A DNA stretch of 64,000 bases from contig NZ_JAAZTS010000012.1 of the NCBI RefSeq assembly GCF_019239235.1, forward strand, positions 48,991-112,990, given 5' to 3'. Under the pieces are notes generated by a model that saw nothing but the letters and a program-made list of their open reading frames with translations, searched no databases and had not been told where the DNA came from. Below are positions 1 to 9,627 of this stretch, in pieces. The DNA comes from Caecibacteroides pullorum (GTDB taxonomy: Bacteria; Bacteroidota; Bacteroidia; Bacteroidales; Bacteroidaceae). The position numbers and the translations under genes were made by a program. Each line of letters opens with the position of its first letter. Position 1 is the first letter of the stretch.

Positions 1-168
1 TAGATCGCCATAATCATAAGCCCAGACATCAAATAAAGGCCACAGGACATCGCCTCCTGAAAAAGCAAAATTGAATACTTTCTCCGGAGAGGCGTTCATC
101 ATGCCGATGAGATGTTCAATCAACGCATGATAAGTTCCTATAGCTGTTTCCTTCGTATATGTTTTCAT
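1..168 (-). CDS. 6-phosphogluconolactonase / glucosamine-6-phosphate deaminase family protein (partial)
   Basis: Only the first 56 codons are inside the window; the gene runs off the left edge. The N-terminus carries the family's sugar-phosphate binding loop (FNFAFSGGDVLWPLFD, about residues 32-47), close to the usual 'SGGsTP' segment of 6-phosphogluconolactonases and GlcN6P deaminases. The overall N-terminal pattern looks more like Bacteroides 6-phosphogluconolactonase than NagB, but the catalytic region is not visible. It is divergent from the symporter gene at 232. Family assignment is fairly safe; the exact substrate is an inference. Confidence 0.65.
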   Translation of the reverse strand, partial: MKTYTKETAIGTYHALIEHLIGMMNASPEKVFNFAFSGGDVLWPLFDVWAYDYGDL

Positions 169-231
169 AATTGATACTGTTTGTAAAACAAAAAGCGTTC
201 TTTATTTGTTCATAGGAAAAATGAGATTTAA

Positions 232-1425
232 ATGAAAAAAATACATATCGGCCTCCTGCCCCGCATCGTGATAGCCATCGCTGCGGGCATCGCCTTCGGA
301 AATGTGCTACCCATGATGCTGATCAGGGCTTTTGTCACGTTCAACGGCATCTTCAGTGAGTTCCTGAACTTCTCCATCCCGCTCATTATCGTCGGGCTGG
401 TGACCGTCGCTATTGCCAACATCGGCAAAGGAGCAGGCAAGATGTTACTGGCCACCGTACTGATAGCCTATGGTGCCACGCTGTTCGCAGGCTTCCTGTC
501 CTACTTCACCGGTACTACCTTCTTCCCGTCGCTCATACAGCAGGACGTTCCGCTGGAGCAGGTGAGCGAGGCCCAAGGCATCCTCCCCTACTTCAACGTA
601 GCCATTCCTCCGCTAATGAATGTCATGACAGCCCTCGTCCTGGCCTTCACCCTGGGACTGGGCTTGGCCCACCTGAAGACAGATGCGCTGAAGAACGTAG
701 CACTGGACTTTCAGGAAATTGTCGTGAAAACCATCAGTACTGTCATCTTGCCCTTGCTGCCCGTCTATATTTTCGGCATCTTCTTGAACATGACCCGCTC
801 AGGACAGGTATTCGGCATTCTCAGTGTGTTCATTAAGATTATCGGTATCATCTTCCTGCTGCACATCTTCCTGCTGGTCTTCCAGTATTGCATCGCTGCA
901 CTGTTCGTCCGCCGCAATCCATTCAGACTACTGGGACGGATGATGCCTGCCTACTTCACGGCACTGGGCACGCAGTCGTCGGCCGCCACCATCCCCGTCA
1001 CCCTGGAACAGACCGTCAAAAATGGCGTATCGCCCGGAATAGCAGGATTTGTTATTCCGCTCTGTGCCACCATCCATTTGTCCGGCAGTACACTGAAGAT
1101 TGTGGCCTGTGCCCTGGCACTGATGATAATGCAAGGCATACACTATGACTTCCAATTGTTTGCCGGTTTCATCTTCATGCTGGGAATCACAATGGTTGCG
1201 GCACCGGGAGTCCCCGGAGGAGCCATCATGGCATCACTCGGCATCCTTCAGTCCATTTTGGGTTTCGGCGAATCGGAACAGGCGTTGATGATAGCTCTGT
1301 ACATTGCCATGGACAGTTTCGGAACAGCCTGCAACGTCACAGGAGACGGAGCCATCGCACTGGTTATCGACAAAATTTATACCAAACGGCAAGCAAGAAG
1401 AAACAAACAGGAACTTGTTGCCTAA
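232..1425 (+). CDS. dicarboxylate/amino acid:cation symporter (DAACS family)
   Basis: This 397-residue inner-membrane protein has the hydrophobic pattern of the DAACS (SLC1-type) sodium-coupled carriers, which import acidic or small neutral amino acids or C4-dicarboxylates. The hairpin motif TQSSAATIPVT (about residues 247-257) matches the conserved serine-rich re-entrant loop, and the late segment around residues 360-375 (MDSFGTACNVTGDGA) matches the substrate/cation-binding helix 'D..rT..Nv.GD'. The length fits the family. It is most like SstT-type serine/threonine carriers, but substrate cannot be read from sequence. It is a single gene with its own upstream gap of 63 bp from the divergent neighbour. 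Confidence 0.85.
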   Translation: MKKIHIGLLPRIVIAIAAGIAFGNVLPMMLIRAFVTFNGIFSEFLNFSIPLIIVGLVTVAIANIGKGAGKMLLATVLIAYGATLFAGFLSYFTGTTFFPSLIQQDVPLEQVSEAQGILPYFNVAIPPLMNVMTALVLAFTLGLGLAHLKTDALKNVALDFQEIVVKTISTVILPLLPVYIFGIFLNMTRSGQVFGILSVFIKIIGIIFLLHIFLLVFQYCIAALFVRRNPFRLLGRMMPAYFTALGTQSSAATIPVTLEQTVKNGVSPGIAGFVIPLCATIHLSGSTLKIVACALALMIMQGIHYDFQLFAGFIFMLGITMVAAPGVPGGAIMASLGILQSILGFGESEQALMIALYIAMDSFGTACNVTGDGAIALVIDKIYTKRQARRNKQELVA

Positions 1426-1448
1426 ACAACAAAATTTATACTAATTCG

Positions 1449-1479
1449 TTTGTGTTATATAGAGAAAAAGCTATATTTG
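1449..1479 (+). promoter_or_regulatory. Bacteroidota promoter for the acyl-CoA ligase gene
   Basis: A TTTG at 1449-1452 is followed, after exactly 19 nt, by TATATTTG at 1472-1479, matching the Bacteroides -33/-7 consensus (TTTG, TAnnTTTG). The predicted transcript starts near 1486, about 23 nt before the ATG at 1509. Confidence 0.7.
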
Positions 1480-1508
1480 CACAAATCTAACAAAAATGTG
1501 CAATAATT

Positions 1509-3167
1509 ATGGAACAAAGTTTTATCGCATACATTGAGAAGAGTATTAAAGAAAACTGGGATCTGGACGCCCTGACCGACTACAAGGGAGCAACCCTACA
1601 ATACAAAGACGTTGCACGAAAAATAGAAAAGCTTCACATTATCTTTGAAGCAAGCGGCATTAAGAAAGGAGACAAAATTGCCGTCTGCGGTCGTAACAGC
1701 TCGCACTGGGGAGTCACCTTCCTGGCTACACTGACCTACGGAGCAGTCATTGTACCCATCCTGCACGAATTCAAAGCTGACAACATACACAACATTGTAA
1801 ATCACTCTGAAGCCAAACTGCTTTTTGTGGGCGATATGGTATGGGAAAATCTGAATGAAAACGCCATGCCACTGCTGGAAGGCATTTTCATGATGACAGA
1901 CTTTTCGATTCTTGTTTCCCGAAGCGAAAAGGTGGATTATGCCCGCGAACACCTCAACGAACTCTTTGGCAAGAAATATCCTAAGAACTTCCGCAAGGAA
2001 CACGTTTTTTATCACAAAGATCAGCCGGAGGAACTGGCCGTCATCAACTACACTTCAGGAACCACCAGCTACTCCAAGGGAGTAATGCTGCCCTACCGCA
2101 GCCTTTGGTCAAATACGGCCTTCGCCTTCCAAGTTCTGCCGCTGAAGTGTGGTGACAAAATTGTATCCATGCTTCCTATGGCCCACATGTATGGACTGGC
2201 TTTTGAGTTTCTATATGAAATCGCTGTGGGTTGCCACATCTATTACCTGACCCGCATGCCGAGTCCGAAGATTATTTTCCAGGCATTTGCCGAAGTGAAG
2301 CCACGCATCGTTGTCGCCGTGCCGCTCATCATCGAAAAGATTATCAAAAAGAATGTATTGCCCAAACTGGAAACACCGACTATGAAACTATTGCTGAAAG
2401 TACCTTTTGTCAACGATAAGATCAAGGCTACCGTACGCGAACAAGTGGTACAGGCATTCGGCGGAAACTTCGAAGAGGTCATTATCGGTGGAGCAGCCTT
2501 CAATCACGATGTAGAACAGTTTCTCAAAATGATAGATTTCCCCTATACCGTAGGTTACGGCATGACCGAATGCGGTCCTATTATCTGCTACGAAGACTGG
2601 AAACGCTTCAAACCGGGATCATGCGGAAAAGCTGCCCCACGTATGGAAATCAAAATAGCCTCACCAGACCCGGAAAATATCCCAGGTGAAATCATCTGCC
2701 GCGGCCCCAACGTGATGCTTGGCTACTACAAAAATGAAGAAGCTACCCAAGAAGTACTGGAACCGGACGGCTGGCTGCATACAGGTGACTTAGCTCTAAT
2801 GGACCGTGAAGGAAATGTTACGATCAAGGGACGCAGCAAGAATATGCTCCTTGGCCCCAGCGGACAGAACATTTATCCGGAGGAAATTGAAGACAAACTG
2901 AACAATATGCCGTATGTGGCCGAAAGCATCATTGTACAGCAGAACGAACGATTGGTCGGCCTGGTCTATCCAGACTTTGACGATGCCTTTGCCCATGGCC
3001 TGACCAACGAAGACATCGAACGGGTTATGGAAGAAAATCGGGTAGCCTTGAATGCCGAACTTCCAGCCTACAGCCAGCTTTATAAAATGAAAATCTATCC
3101 GGAAGAGTTTGAAAAGACTCCCAAGAAGTCCATCAAGCGTTTCCTGTATCAAGAGGCCAAAGGATGA
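1509..3167 (+). CDS. AMP-binding long-chain fatty acid--CoA ligase-like protein
   Basis: 552 residues of the acyl-adenylate-forming superfamily. The P-loop-like motif YTSGTTSYSKG lies at residues 181-191, the A5 motif GYGMTECGP near residue 354, the 'GDLALMDREG' A7 region near 424, and a C-terminal lysine region FEKTPKKSIKR near 538. Such enzymes activate a carboxylate with ATP and transfer it to CoA; bacterial homologues of this length mostly act on fatty acids. The stop codon overlaps the next ATG (ATGA at 3164-3167), so the two genes are translationally coupled. A promoter lies directly upstream. Substrate is inferred, family is clear. Confidence 0.88.
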   Translation: MEQSFIAYIEKSIKENWDLDALTDYKGATLQYKDVARKIEKLHIIFEASGIKKGDKIAVCGRNSSHWGVTFLATLTYGAVIVPILHEFKADNIHNIVNHSEAKLLFVGDMVWENLNENAMPLLEGIFMMTDFSILVSRSEKVDYAREHLNELFGKKYPKNFRKEHVFYHKDQPEELAVINYTSGTTSYSKGVMLPYRSLWSNTAFAFQVLPLKCGDKIVSMLPMAHMYGLAFEFLYEIAVGCHIYYLTRMPSPKIIFQAFAEVKPRIVVAVPLIIEKIIKKNVLPKLETPTMKLLLKVPFVNDKIKATVREQVVQAFGGNFEEVIIGGAAFNHDVEQFLKMIDFPYTVGYGMTECGPIICYEDWKRFKPGSCGKAAPRMEIKIASPDPENIPGEIICRGPNVMLGYYKNEEATQEVLEPDGWLHTGDLALMDREGNVTIKGRSKNMLLGPSGQNIYPEEIEDKLNNMPYVAESIIVQQNERLVGLVYPDFDDAFAHGLTNEDIERVMEENRVALNAELPAYSQLYKMKIYPEEFEKTPKKSIKRFLYQEAKG

Positions 3168-4396
3168 GAAAACAAAACTCTATAATACTTCTGATGTCCC
3201 TGCTCATGGCAGGGACTCTTTTTGCCCAATCCCCTACCCAACAGTCGGCTTCCAGCTCACTGAAACCCGCCGGTATCAATCTGTCATTATGGAAAGGCAT
3301 CTCTACACAAACAGCTGACAGCATAGGTACTACAATCTTCAACCTGGGCTTTTTTTCTTCACAGAACAATCTGACCGGACTGGGAATTAATATATTGGGA
3401 AGCAACACACGACAGAATGTAAAAGGCATCCAATTGGCAGGATTTTCAAACAGTGTAGGCCATCGTATGCAAGGCATCCAACTGTCAGGAATCACCAACA
3501 TCAACAAACATGGCTATCGAGGGCTGTCCGCTGCCGGAATGGTCAGTATCAATGGGAATGAAGGAATAGGAATGTTGGCTTCAGGCTTAGTCAGCATCAC
3601 AGGTGAGAACAACCGGGGAATTACTGCTGCCGGATTGATGAACTTCATTGGCGATAATGGTAGCGGTCTACTACTGACTGGTATAGCCAACATTACAGGC
3701 AACAACTATCACGGACTGACACTATCTGGATTGATGAACGTGGCCGGAGGTTCTTCAGCGGGAGTACAACTAGGCGGGCTACTTAACATTACAGGTGAAG
3801 ATATGCAGGGACTCCAACTGTCGGGAATAGGGAACGTAGCGGGACGCAAGCTCAAAGGAGTCCAAATCGGCTTGCTCAATATGGCTTCTCGTGCCAAGGG
3901 AATGCAAATCGGCTTGTTCAATTATTACAAGGAGAAATTCGATGGCTTACAACTGGGCTTAGTCAATGCCAATCCGCACACTCACATACAACTCCTGGTT
4001 TCAGGAAGCAATACGACTAAATTGAATCTGGGCGCTCGTTTCAAAAACAACAAGCTTTACACTATTCTAGGAGTTGGTGCTCCCTATTTTGACTTTAACG
4101 ATAAGTTTTCCGGTGCGGTTTTCTATCGTGCCGGAGCAGAATTGCCTCTCTACAAACGTCTATTTGTCAGCGGAGACCTGGGATACAGTCATATTGAAAC
4201 ATTCCGCAAGAACGAGGTAAACTGTCCAGCCCGTCTATATTCTCTGCAGACACGTATCAATATGGAATACAGACTGACCGAAAATGTGGGCCTATTTGTC
4301 AGTGGAGGCTATGGCTGGGACCGCCACTACGACCGTAATGCGACCTATGACAAAGGAATAATCATAGAGGGCGGCATTGTACTGTTCAAATACTAA
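3164..4396 (+). CDS. secreted repeat-rich surface protein (LA_2272-type repeats)
   Basis: 410 residues. An N-terminal signal peptide (residues 1-21, ending LFAQ) is followed by about ten copies of a short repeat of the form 'G.QL.GL.NI.G' between residues about 75 and 270, as in LA_2272-type surface repeat proteins, and then a beta-rich C-terminal part ending GGIVLFKY, like an outer-membrane barrel strand. Function is unknown; an outer-membrane or surface location is inferred. It is coupled by a 4-bp overlap to the acyl-CoA ligase gene. A 12-bp hairpin overlaps its stop codon. Confidence 0.7.
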   Translation: MRKQNSIILLMSLLMAGTLFAQSPTQQSASSSLKPAGINLSLWKGISTQTADSIGTTIFNLGFFSSQNNLTGLGINILGSNTRQNVKGIQLAGFSNSVGHRMQGIQLSGITNINKHGYRGLSAAGMVSINGNEGIGMLASGLVSITGENNRGITAAGLMNFIGDNGSGLLLTGIANITGNNYHGLTLSGLMNVAGGSSAGVQLGGLLNITGEDMQGLQLSGIGNVAGRKLKGVQIGLLNMASRAKGMQIGLFNYYKEKFDGLQLGLVNANPHTHIQLLVSGSNTTKLNLGARFKNNKLYTILGVGAPYFDFNDKFSGAVFYRAGAELPLYKRLFVSGDLGYSHIETFRKNEVNCPARLYSLQTRINMEYRLTENVGLFVSGGYGWDRHYDRNATYDKGIIIEGGIVLFKY

Positions 4397-4407
4397 ATGC
4401 CGCCCTC
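4367..4407 (+). terminator. hairpin spanning the stop codon of the repeat protein
   Basis: GAGGGCGGCATT (4367-4378) pairs perfectly with AATGCCGCCCTC (4396-4407) over a 17-nt loop. The right arm begins at the last base of the TAA stop codon. There is no long T-run, so termination may be weak or the hairpin may protect the 3' end between these two convergent genes. Confidence 0.55.
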
Positions 4408-4443
4408 CGGATTCAATAATTCAATCTCCTGCTAATTGCCCAA

Positions 4444-6432
4444 TCATACATGCTCTTTTATCAGACCGGTACGATAGGCCACAAGGAGTTTCTTTAAATC
4501 TTCAATTTGAGTACGCAGTTCACGTCCTTTATCCGTATCCTTTACCATCATACGTTGCGAATTGAATTCCACCAGGAATGTGGTCGACTTGATGTCCTGC
4601 CCCTCTTCAATAGCTTTCTGCCGACTTTGGAAAGGTTCGTGCTGTACCAGCTGCAAACCATGCGAATGATAGACCAATGTATATCCGGCTATACCCGTTT
4701 CCGGCTGATAGGCTTTGGAGAATCCTCCGTCAATTACAAGCATTTTTCCCTCAGCCTTAATGGGTTGTTCTCCCTTGATAGTTTTGACCGGCACATGCCC
4801 GTTGATGATATGGGCATGAGCTTCGGGATCTATGCCAAACTCCCGCAAAATTCTGTTACATACTTCCACTTCATTCCGCAGTGTATAATAATATCCCTTC
4901 GTCTCCTTATGCAACGATTTGTCTTCTACAAAATAGCGTTCAAACGTGGCCATTTTGTCTTTGTCGAAAGAGGGAGCATCCGGACCACACCACATATACC
5001 ACATATAGTCAAGCGCAAACGCCTTTTCATCCGAACCATCTTCACCAAAGTAGGCGGTACGTACCAATTGGTCCACCTTTTTCAACAGTTTCTCTCCCCA
5101 ATACTCCTTTCCATTGATTACTACATGCTTGAAGCTTCCGTCAGCATTCAAAGGAACCGACGCATGATAAAGTAAGTTACTGTTGCATACCAGATACATG
5201 CCACCGTAGGTAAACAGACAGCGCATGTGTTTTTTCAATTTCTCACTATTCATGAAAGAAGCATGTATCTTCTCCATCAAATCATGCTCTTCTTCCGTAA
5301 GCCTATAGGGGTCTGCCGGATCGATTGTCGGGAAGTTTGTGTCACGTAAAGCATATTCCTTTCCATCGTACATAAAGACTCCTCGTTCGAAATCTATCAG
5401 ATGCAACAGCTTCCGGTTGCCCATACCTAACTCCGGCCGACGATCAATGATGGCAGCTTCCAGTTTCAGCTGAATAATGGTAATGGCTTTATGCATCTGT
5501 GTAATGAGACGCAATGTCTTTTCATTGTAACGAGAATCGGAAAAATTCAATTTCGGCGCAAAGATCTCACAAGGATCATCTCCATAGACATCCATGGCAA
5601 ACGTAGCCAACGGCAGTAGATTGATACCATATCCATCTTCCAATGTAGCCAAATTGGCATAACGCATAGACATACGGATTACATTTGCCATACAAGCATC
5701 ATTTCCCGAGGCTGCTCCCATCCAAAGAAGATCATGGTTTCCCCATTGAATATCAAAGTTATGATAATCGCAAAGCGTATCCATTATGATGTGCGCTCCC
5801 GGTCCACGATCATATATGTCACCCACGATATGCAGCAAATCGATAGTAAGCCGCTGTATCAGGTTACACATAGCTATAATAAAATCATCGGCACGCTTGG
5901 TAGAGATAATGGTACTGATGATAACGTTGATATAAGCATGCTTGTTGGGATCGATAGTAGACTCGTGCAACAACTCTTGAATGATATAAGAGAAGTCTTC
6001 AGGCAAAGCCTTCCGAACTTTAGAACGCGTATATTTGGACGACACATTCTGGCAAACCTTAACCAACTGGTTCAGCGTAATCAAATACCAGTCATCCAAG
6101 TCCTTCTCGGACGCTTTGATCAGTTGCAGTTTTTCCTCCGGATAGTAAATCAGCGTACAAAGTTCCTTCTTCTCACTCTCACGCAAGGTATGACCGAATA
6201 TTTCATTCACCTTACGCTTCACTGCTCCCGATGCATTCTTCAGCACGTGCTGAAAAGCTTCATATTCTCCATGTATGTCGGTCAAAAAATGTTCCGTTCC
6301 TTTAGGCAGATTCAGAATTGCCTCCAGATTGATAATCTCGGTACTGGCATCAGCTATCGTCGGAAAGCTATGGGACAATAATTGCAGATAACGCAAATCG
6401 CTGATGATACTTTCAGAAGTAATATTTCCCAT
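4444..6432 (-). CDS. fbp: class III fructose-1,6-bisphosphatase
   Basis: 662 residues, the normal length of the class III enzyme. Calcineurin-like metal-binding motifs are present in order: LTDIHGEYEAF (about residue 46), GDIYDRGPGAH (about 205) and WGNHDLLWMGAASG (about 231). The enzyme hydrolyses fructose-1,6-bisphosphate to fructose-6-phosphate in gluconeogenesis in the cytoplasm. It lies 37 bp downstream of the exchanger gene on the same strand and has no clear promoter of its own, so co-transcription is likely. The start ATG gives the usual N-terminus for Bacteroides homologues. Confidence 0.95.
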   Translation of the reverse strand: MGNITSESIISDLRYLQLLSHSFPTIADASTEIINLEAILNLPKGTEHFLTDIHGEYEAFQHVLKNASGAVKRKVNEIFGHTLRESEKKELCTLIYYPEEKLQLIKASEKDLDDWYLITLNQLVKVCQNVSSKYTRSKVRKALPEDFSYIIQELLHESTIDPNKHAYINVIISTIISTKRADDFIIAMCNLIQRLTIDLLHIVGDIYDRGPGAHIIMDTLCDYHNFDIQWGNHDLLWMGAASGNDACMANVIRMSMRYANLATLEDGYGINLLPLATFAMDVYGDDPCEIFAPKLNFSDSRYNEKTLRLITQMHKAITIIQLKLEAAIIDRRPELGMGNRKLLHLIDFERGVFMYDGKEYALRDTNFPTIDPADPYRLTEEEHDLMEKIHASFMNSEKLKKHMRCLFTYGGMYLVCNSNLLYHASVPLNADGSFKHVVINGKEYWGEKLLKKVDQLVRTAYFGEDGSDEKAFALDYMWYMWCGPDAPSFDKDKMATFERYFVEDKSLHKETKGYYYTLRNEVEVCNRILREFGIDPEAHAHIINGHVPVKTIKGEQPIKAEGKMLVIDGGFSKAYQPETGIAGYTLVYHSHGLQLVQHEPFQSRQKAIEEGQDIKSTTFLVEFNSQRMMVKDTDKGRELRTQIEDLKKLLVAYRTGLIKEHV

Positions 6433-6469
6433 GATTCTATCTTTATATTTTTATTCCTATTCAAATTAA

Positions 6470-8134
6470 TCATCCCAACAAAAACATCAGTAGCACCTGA
6501 GCTATGATGACTCGAAGGAACATGCAAAGCGGATATACTGTGGCATAAGACACCGATGGATTATCACCGGGAATGGTATCGTTAGCATAGTTCAATGCCA
6601 TTGGATTAGCCATACTGCCACATAACATACCGGTCACGGAGCCGAAATCAACTTTCATCCATTTAAAAGCAACAACTCCCATTATCAATACTGGTACCAG
6701 CGTCAAAACAAAACCGACACCAATCCAAAGAAGTCCTTCAGGGCGGAACACGGTCTCAAAGAAATGAGCACCCGCATCCAATCCAAGGCAAGCCAAATAC
6801 AATGCCAATCCCAATGCACGCAACATCAAATTGGCACTACGTGTCGTATAAGTTACCATATGTAACCTCGGACCAAATGTACCTATCAGAATACCGACAA
6901 TAATAGGACCACCTGCCAAACCAAGTTTCACCGGCGCACTGATACCCGGTATTGAAATAGGAATAGCTCCCAATATAAGTCCCAAAATAATGCCGATAAA
7001 TACAGCTACCAGATTAGGTTCTTTCAGACTCTTAATTGCATTACCCAACACCTTCTCAACATTATGCACGGATGCCGCTTCACCAACAATGGTCAACCGG
7101 TCTCCTAACTGCAATGTTAAATCGGCCGTAGCCAACAGCTGTACTCCACTTCGATAAACACGAGTTATATTGATACCATAATGATTACGTAAATGAAGTG
7201 ATCCAAGTTTTCTTCCGTTCAATTCCGGACGGGTTACAACGATACGTTGCGAGATAAGTTTACTGTCAATAGCATCCCAATCAATATCTTCCTTATTCCA
7301 ATTCGTATGTTCCTGTTCACCGAAAAGCACCGTCATTGCTGCAGCTTCCTTCTCCGAAGTAATCACCAGCAAACGGTCGCCTTCCTCCACGATCTTGTCC
7401 GAAGTAGGAATCGTCACCTTACCCTCTCTCCACAAACGAGAAATCACAAATTTAGAATGACTCAAGTCAGCTATTTCCTTCACACTTTTACCAAAGATTC
7501 CAGGATTATGAACTTGAAAAGCACCAATATAGGTTTTATTATCATTTTCTTTCTCTTTCACCTCCAGGTCCTTGTCCGTCACCATCAGTTTACGCATAAT
7601 CAGAATAGCCAAAATAACTCCCACGACACCTAACGGATACGTAACAGCACATCCCAATGCTGGAGTACTGGCCTCCATTCCCAACTGTTTCAACGTCTGT
7701 TGGGCAGCTCCCAAAGCAGGTGTATTGGTCGTAGCGCCGCATAAAATACCCACCATGTCCGGAAGCGAAATATCTGTTACAAGACTGCCCAGCACGGTCA
7801 TCAAAGTACCGATCAGAACGACTCCTGTAGCCAGCATATTCAGCCTGACACCTCCTTGTCGGAAAGAACTGAAAAAACCGGGACCTACCTGTAAGCCCAA
7901 TGCGTAGACAAACACTACAAGTCCGAAACTCTCTGCATAATTCAACATCTGGGGATCAATGGTAAATCCCAAATGTCCGGCCAATATACCGGCAAAGAAT
8001 ACGAACGTAACACCCAGAGAAACGCCCCAGAAACGTACTTTTCCTAAACCTAAACCGACCGCTGAAATCAACGATAGGATAACAACCGCCTGTAGAGCGG
8101 AATGTTCCACAAACAAACTATATAGCCAATCCAA
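6470..8134 (-). CDS. aspartate:alanine exchanger-type putative transporter with two RCK_C domains (TTG start)
   Basis: 554 residues in the AspT/YidE family: an N-terminal block of about five membrane segments (residues 10-185), two cytoplasmic TrkA-C/RCK_C regulatory domains (about 205-290 and 295-370), and a second membrane block (375-554). The repeated 'CGATTNTPALGAAQQ' and 'CGSMANPMALNYA' segments are typical of the duplicated membrane domain. The substrate is unknown. The reading frame opens with TTG at 8134; no in-frame ATG exists before residue 63, and the promoter at 8160-8167 places the transcript start near 8154, so TTG is the best start. Confidence 0.85.
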   Translation of the reverse strand: MDWLYSLFVEHSALQAVVILSLISAVGLGLGKVRFWGVSLGVTFVFFAGILAGHLGFTIDPQMLNYAESFGLVVFVYALGLQVGPGFFSSFRQGGVRLNMLATGVVLIGTLMTVLGSLVTDISLPDMVGILCGATTNTPALGAAQQTLKQLGMEASTPALGCAVTYPLGVVGVILAILIMRKLMVTDKDLEVKEKENDNKTYIGAFQVHNPGIFGKSVKEIADLSHSKFVISRLWREGKVTIPTSDKIVEEGDRLLVITSEKEAAAMTVLFGEQEHTNWNKEDIDWDAIDSKLISQRIVVTRPELNGRKLGSLHLRNHYGINITRVYRSGVQLLATADLTLQLGDRLTIVGEAASVHNVEKVLGNAIKSLKEPNLVAVFIGIILGLILGAIPISIPGISAPVKLGLAGGPIIVGILIGTFGPRLHMVTYTTRSANLMLRALGLALYLACLGLDAGAHFFETVFRPEGLLWIGVGFVLTLVPVLIMGVVAFKWMKVDFGSVTGMLCGSMANPMALNYANDTIPGDNPSVSYATVYPLCMFLRVIIAQVLLMFLLG

Positions 8135-8159
8135 AATAAAATCAATTATTATTTATGCG

Positions 8160-8167
8160 CAAAGATA
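8160..8167 (-). promoter_or_regulatory. -7 box for the exchanger gene
   Basis: Read on the minus strand this is TATCTTTG, a full match to TAnnTTTG. The inferred transcript start near 8154 leaves a leader of about 20 nt before the TTG start. No clear -33 element is seen. Confidence 0.6.
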
Positions 8168-8240
8168 GGAACTATAGTTGGAGAGGAAAAATAAATGCCT
8201 CAAAAAACTGGATTCGTCCATAAAAGTCAAAGCACAAACA

Positions 8241-9470
8241 TCAGACTACAGCCTTTTCCATACTTTTTCCACTCAAAGTATACAACTTGCAAGCATACAA
8301 CCAAACCACAATATAAGCAAGCAAGGGAACGACAAAAGCAATCACCATCGTGGTATAATCTGCCACCAGTCCCATCAACAAAGGACCCACAACACCTCCT
8401 ACCGGTGACATCATCAGGAAAGAGGAAGCCCGTTTGGTATGGTTACCCAATCCGCGAAGAGACAAAGCGAAAATAGTAGGGAACATGATTGCTTCGAATG
8501 CATAGACCAGCAGCAAAGCTATCAAAGAAACATATCCTAAATCGAGAAGTACCACTGTCGTCGTCACCACGACACCCGAAGCGCAAACGAAAAGCATCTT
8601 TTCGGCACGAACCCTCCGCATAATCCAGCTACCGATGAAACGCCCCAACATAAAAAGACTCAGACCACCGAACGAGAGTACCAATGAAGCTGTACGTGCA
8701 TTCATCCATCCCTGCTCCAACACATAGTTAATAAAGAAGCTGTTAATGGAAATCTCTCCGACTTCATAAGCAAACAATGCCATCAATCCAAATACAAACA
8801 GCTTGTGTTTCCATAATCCTACTTTATGTCCGTCGGCATTTACCTCGTCCTCGTGTACAATCTCCGGCAGACGGACACGTGAAAAAAGAACCGCAACCAG
8901 CAACACAACCACTCCCATACAAGCATAGGGAAGTGCCACGTTACCCGAACCGGTATTTCCATCTTCAGAGAACAACAATAATCCCGTCACGATAGGAGCA
9001 CAGATACAGCCCAAACCGTTGAAAGATTGTGCAAAGTTCAGACGACTGGCTGCCGTTTCACGTGCACCCAATTCTGTAGCATAAGGATTGGCCGCTGTTT
9101 CCAGAAACGTCAATCCACACCCGATAACGAACAAGGCAAACAGAAATACCTGATAAGACATCCACTGCTGCCCGGGAATAAAAAGTAACGAACCTATTCC
9201 ATAAAGTACCAATCCAAATACCACTCCCCTCCTATAGCCAAAACGGGAAATAAATAATCCGGCAGGAATAGCCATCACAAAATAGCCCATATACATCATA
9301 GCCTGTATAAAAGCCGACACAGTTTTATTGATGTGCAGTAGCTCCTGAAAGTGTTTGTTCAGAACGTCAAGTATGGCATGGGCAAATCCCCATAGGAAAA
9401 ACAAAGAAATAATCAAAATAAAGGGGACCATATACTGTTCCCCTACCAGCGGTGTTCTTTTATTCATCAT
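8241..9470 (-). CDS. sugar MFS transporter (FucP/GluP type)
   Basis: 409 residues from the ATG at 9470, with twelve hydrophobic segments. The early sequence (SLFFLWGFAHAILDVLNKHFQ) and FLETAANPYATELG (about residue 118 of the mature frame) are signatures of the fucose/glucose-galactose proton symporter family, where the glutamate and asparagine line the sugar site. The longer frame to 9509 cannot be used: the promoter -7 box at 9507-9514 overlaps that start. It is a single gene between the exchanger and the glucosaminidase. Imported sugar unknown. Confidence 0.85.
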   Translation of the reverse strand: MMNKRTPLVGEQYMVPFILIISLFFLWGFAHAILDVLNKHFQELLHINKTVSAFIQAMMYMGYFVMAIPAGLFISRFGYRRGVVFGLVLYGIGSLLFIPGQQWMSYQVFLFALFVIGCGLTFLETAANPYATELGARETAASRLNFAQSFNGLGCICAPIVTGLLLFSEDGNTGSGNVALPYACMGVVVLLVAVLFSRVRLPEIVHEDEVNADGHKVGLWKHKLFVFGLMALFAYEVGEISINSFFINYVLEQGWMNARTASLVLSFGGLSLFMLGRFIGSWIMRRVRAEKMLFVCASGVVVTTTVVLLDLGYVSLIALLLVYAFEAIMFPTIFALSLRGLGNHTKRASSFLMMSPVGGVVGPLLMGLVADYTTMVIAFVVPLLAYIVVWLYACKLYTLSGKSMEKAVV

Positions 9471-9506
9471 AATAACATACAGTATAAAAACCGGAATAAT
9501 CGGCCG

Positions 9507-9514
9507 CAAAGATA
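9507..9514 (-). promoter_or_regulatory. -7 box for the MFS transporter
   Basis: Minus-strand TATCTTTG. It decides the start of the transporter gene, because transcription would begin near 9501, downstream of the longest possible start at 9509. Confidence 0.6.
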
Positions 9515-9627
9515 CACATTATTTATATTCCCAGAAGAATAAGCATCCTCAAAGTGAACGTTAAAGAAACAGACAGGCATGTCGCCCATACAACGGACGA
9601 CAAACCTTGAAATGGCCAAGATAGAGC

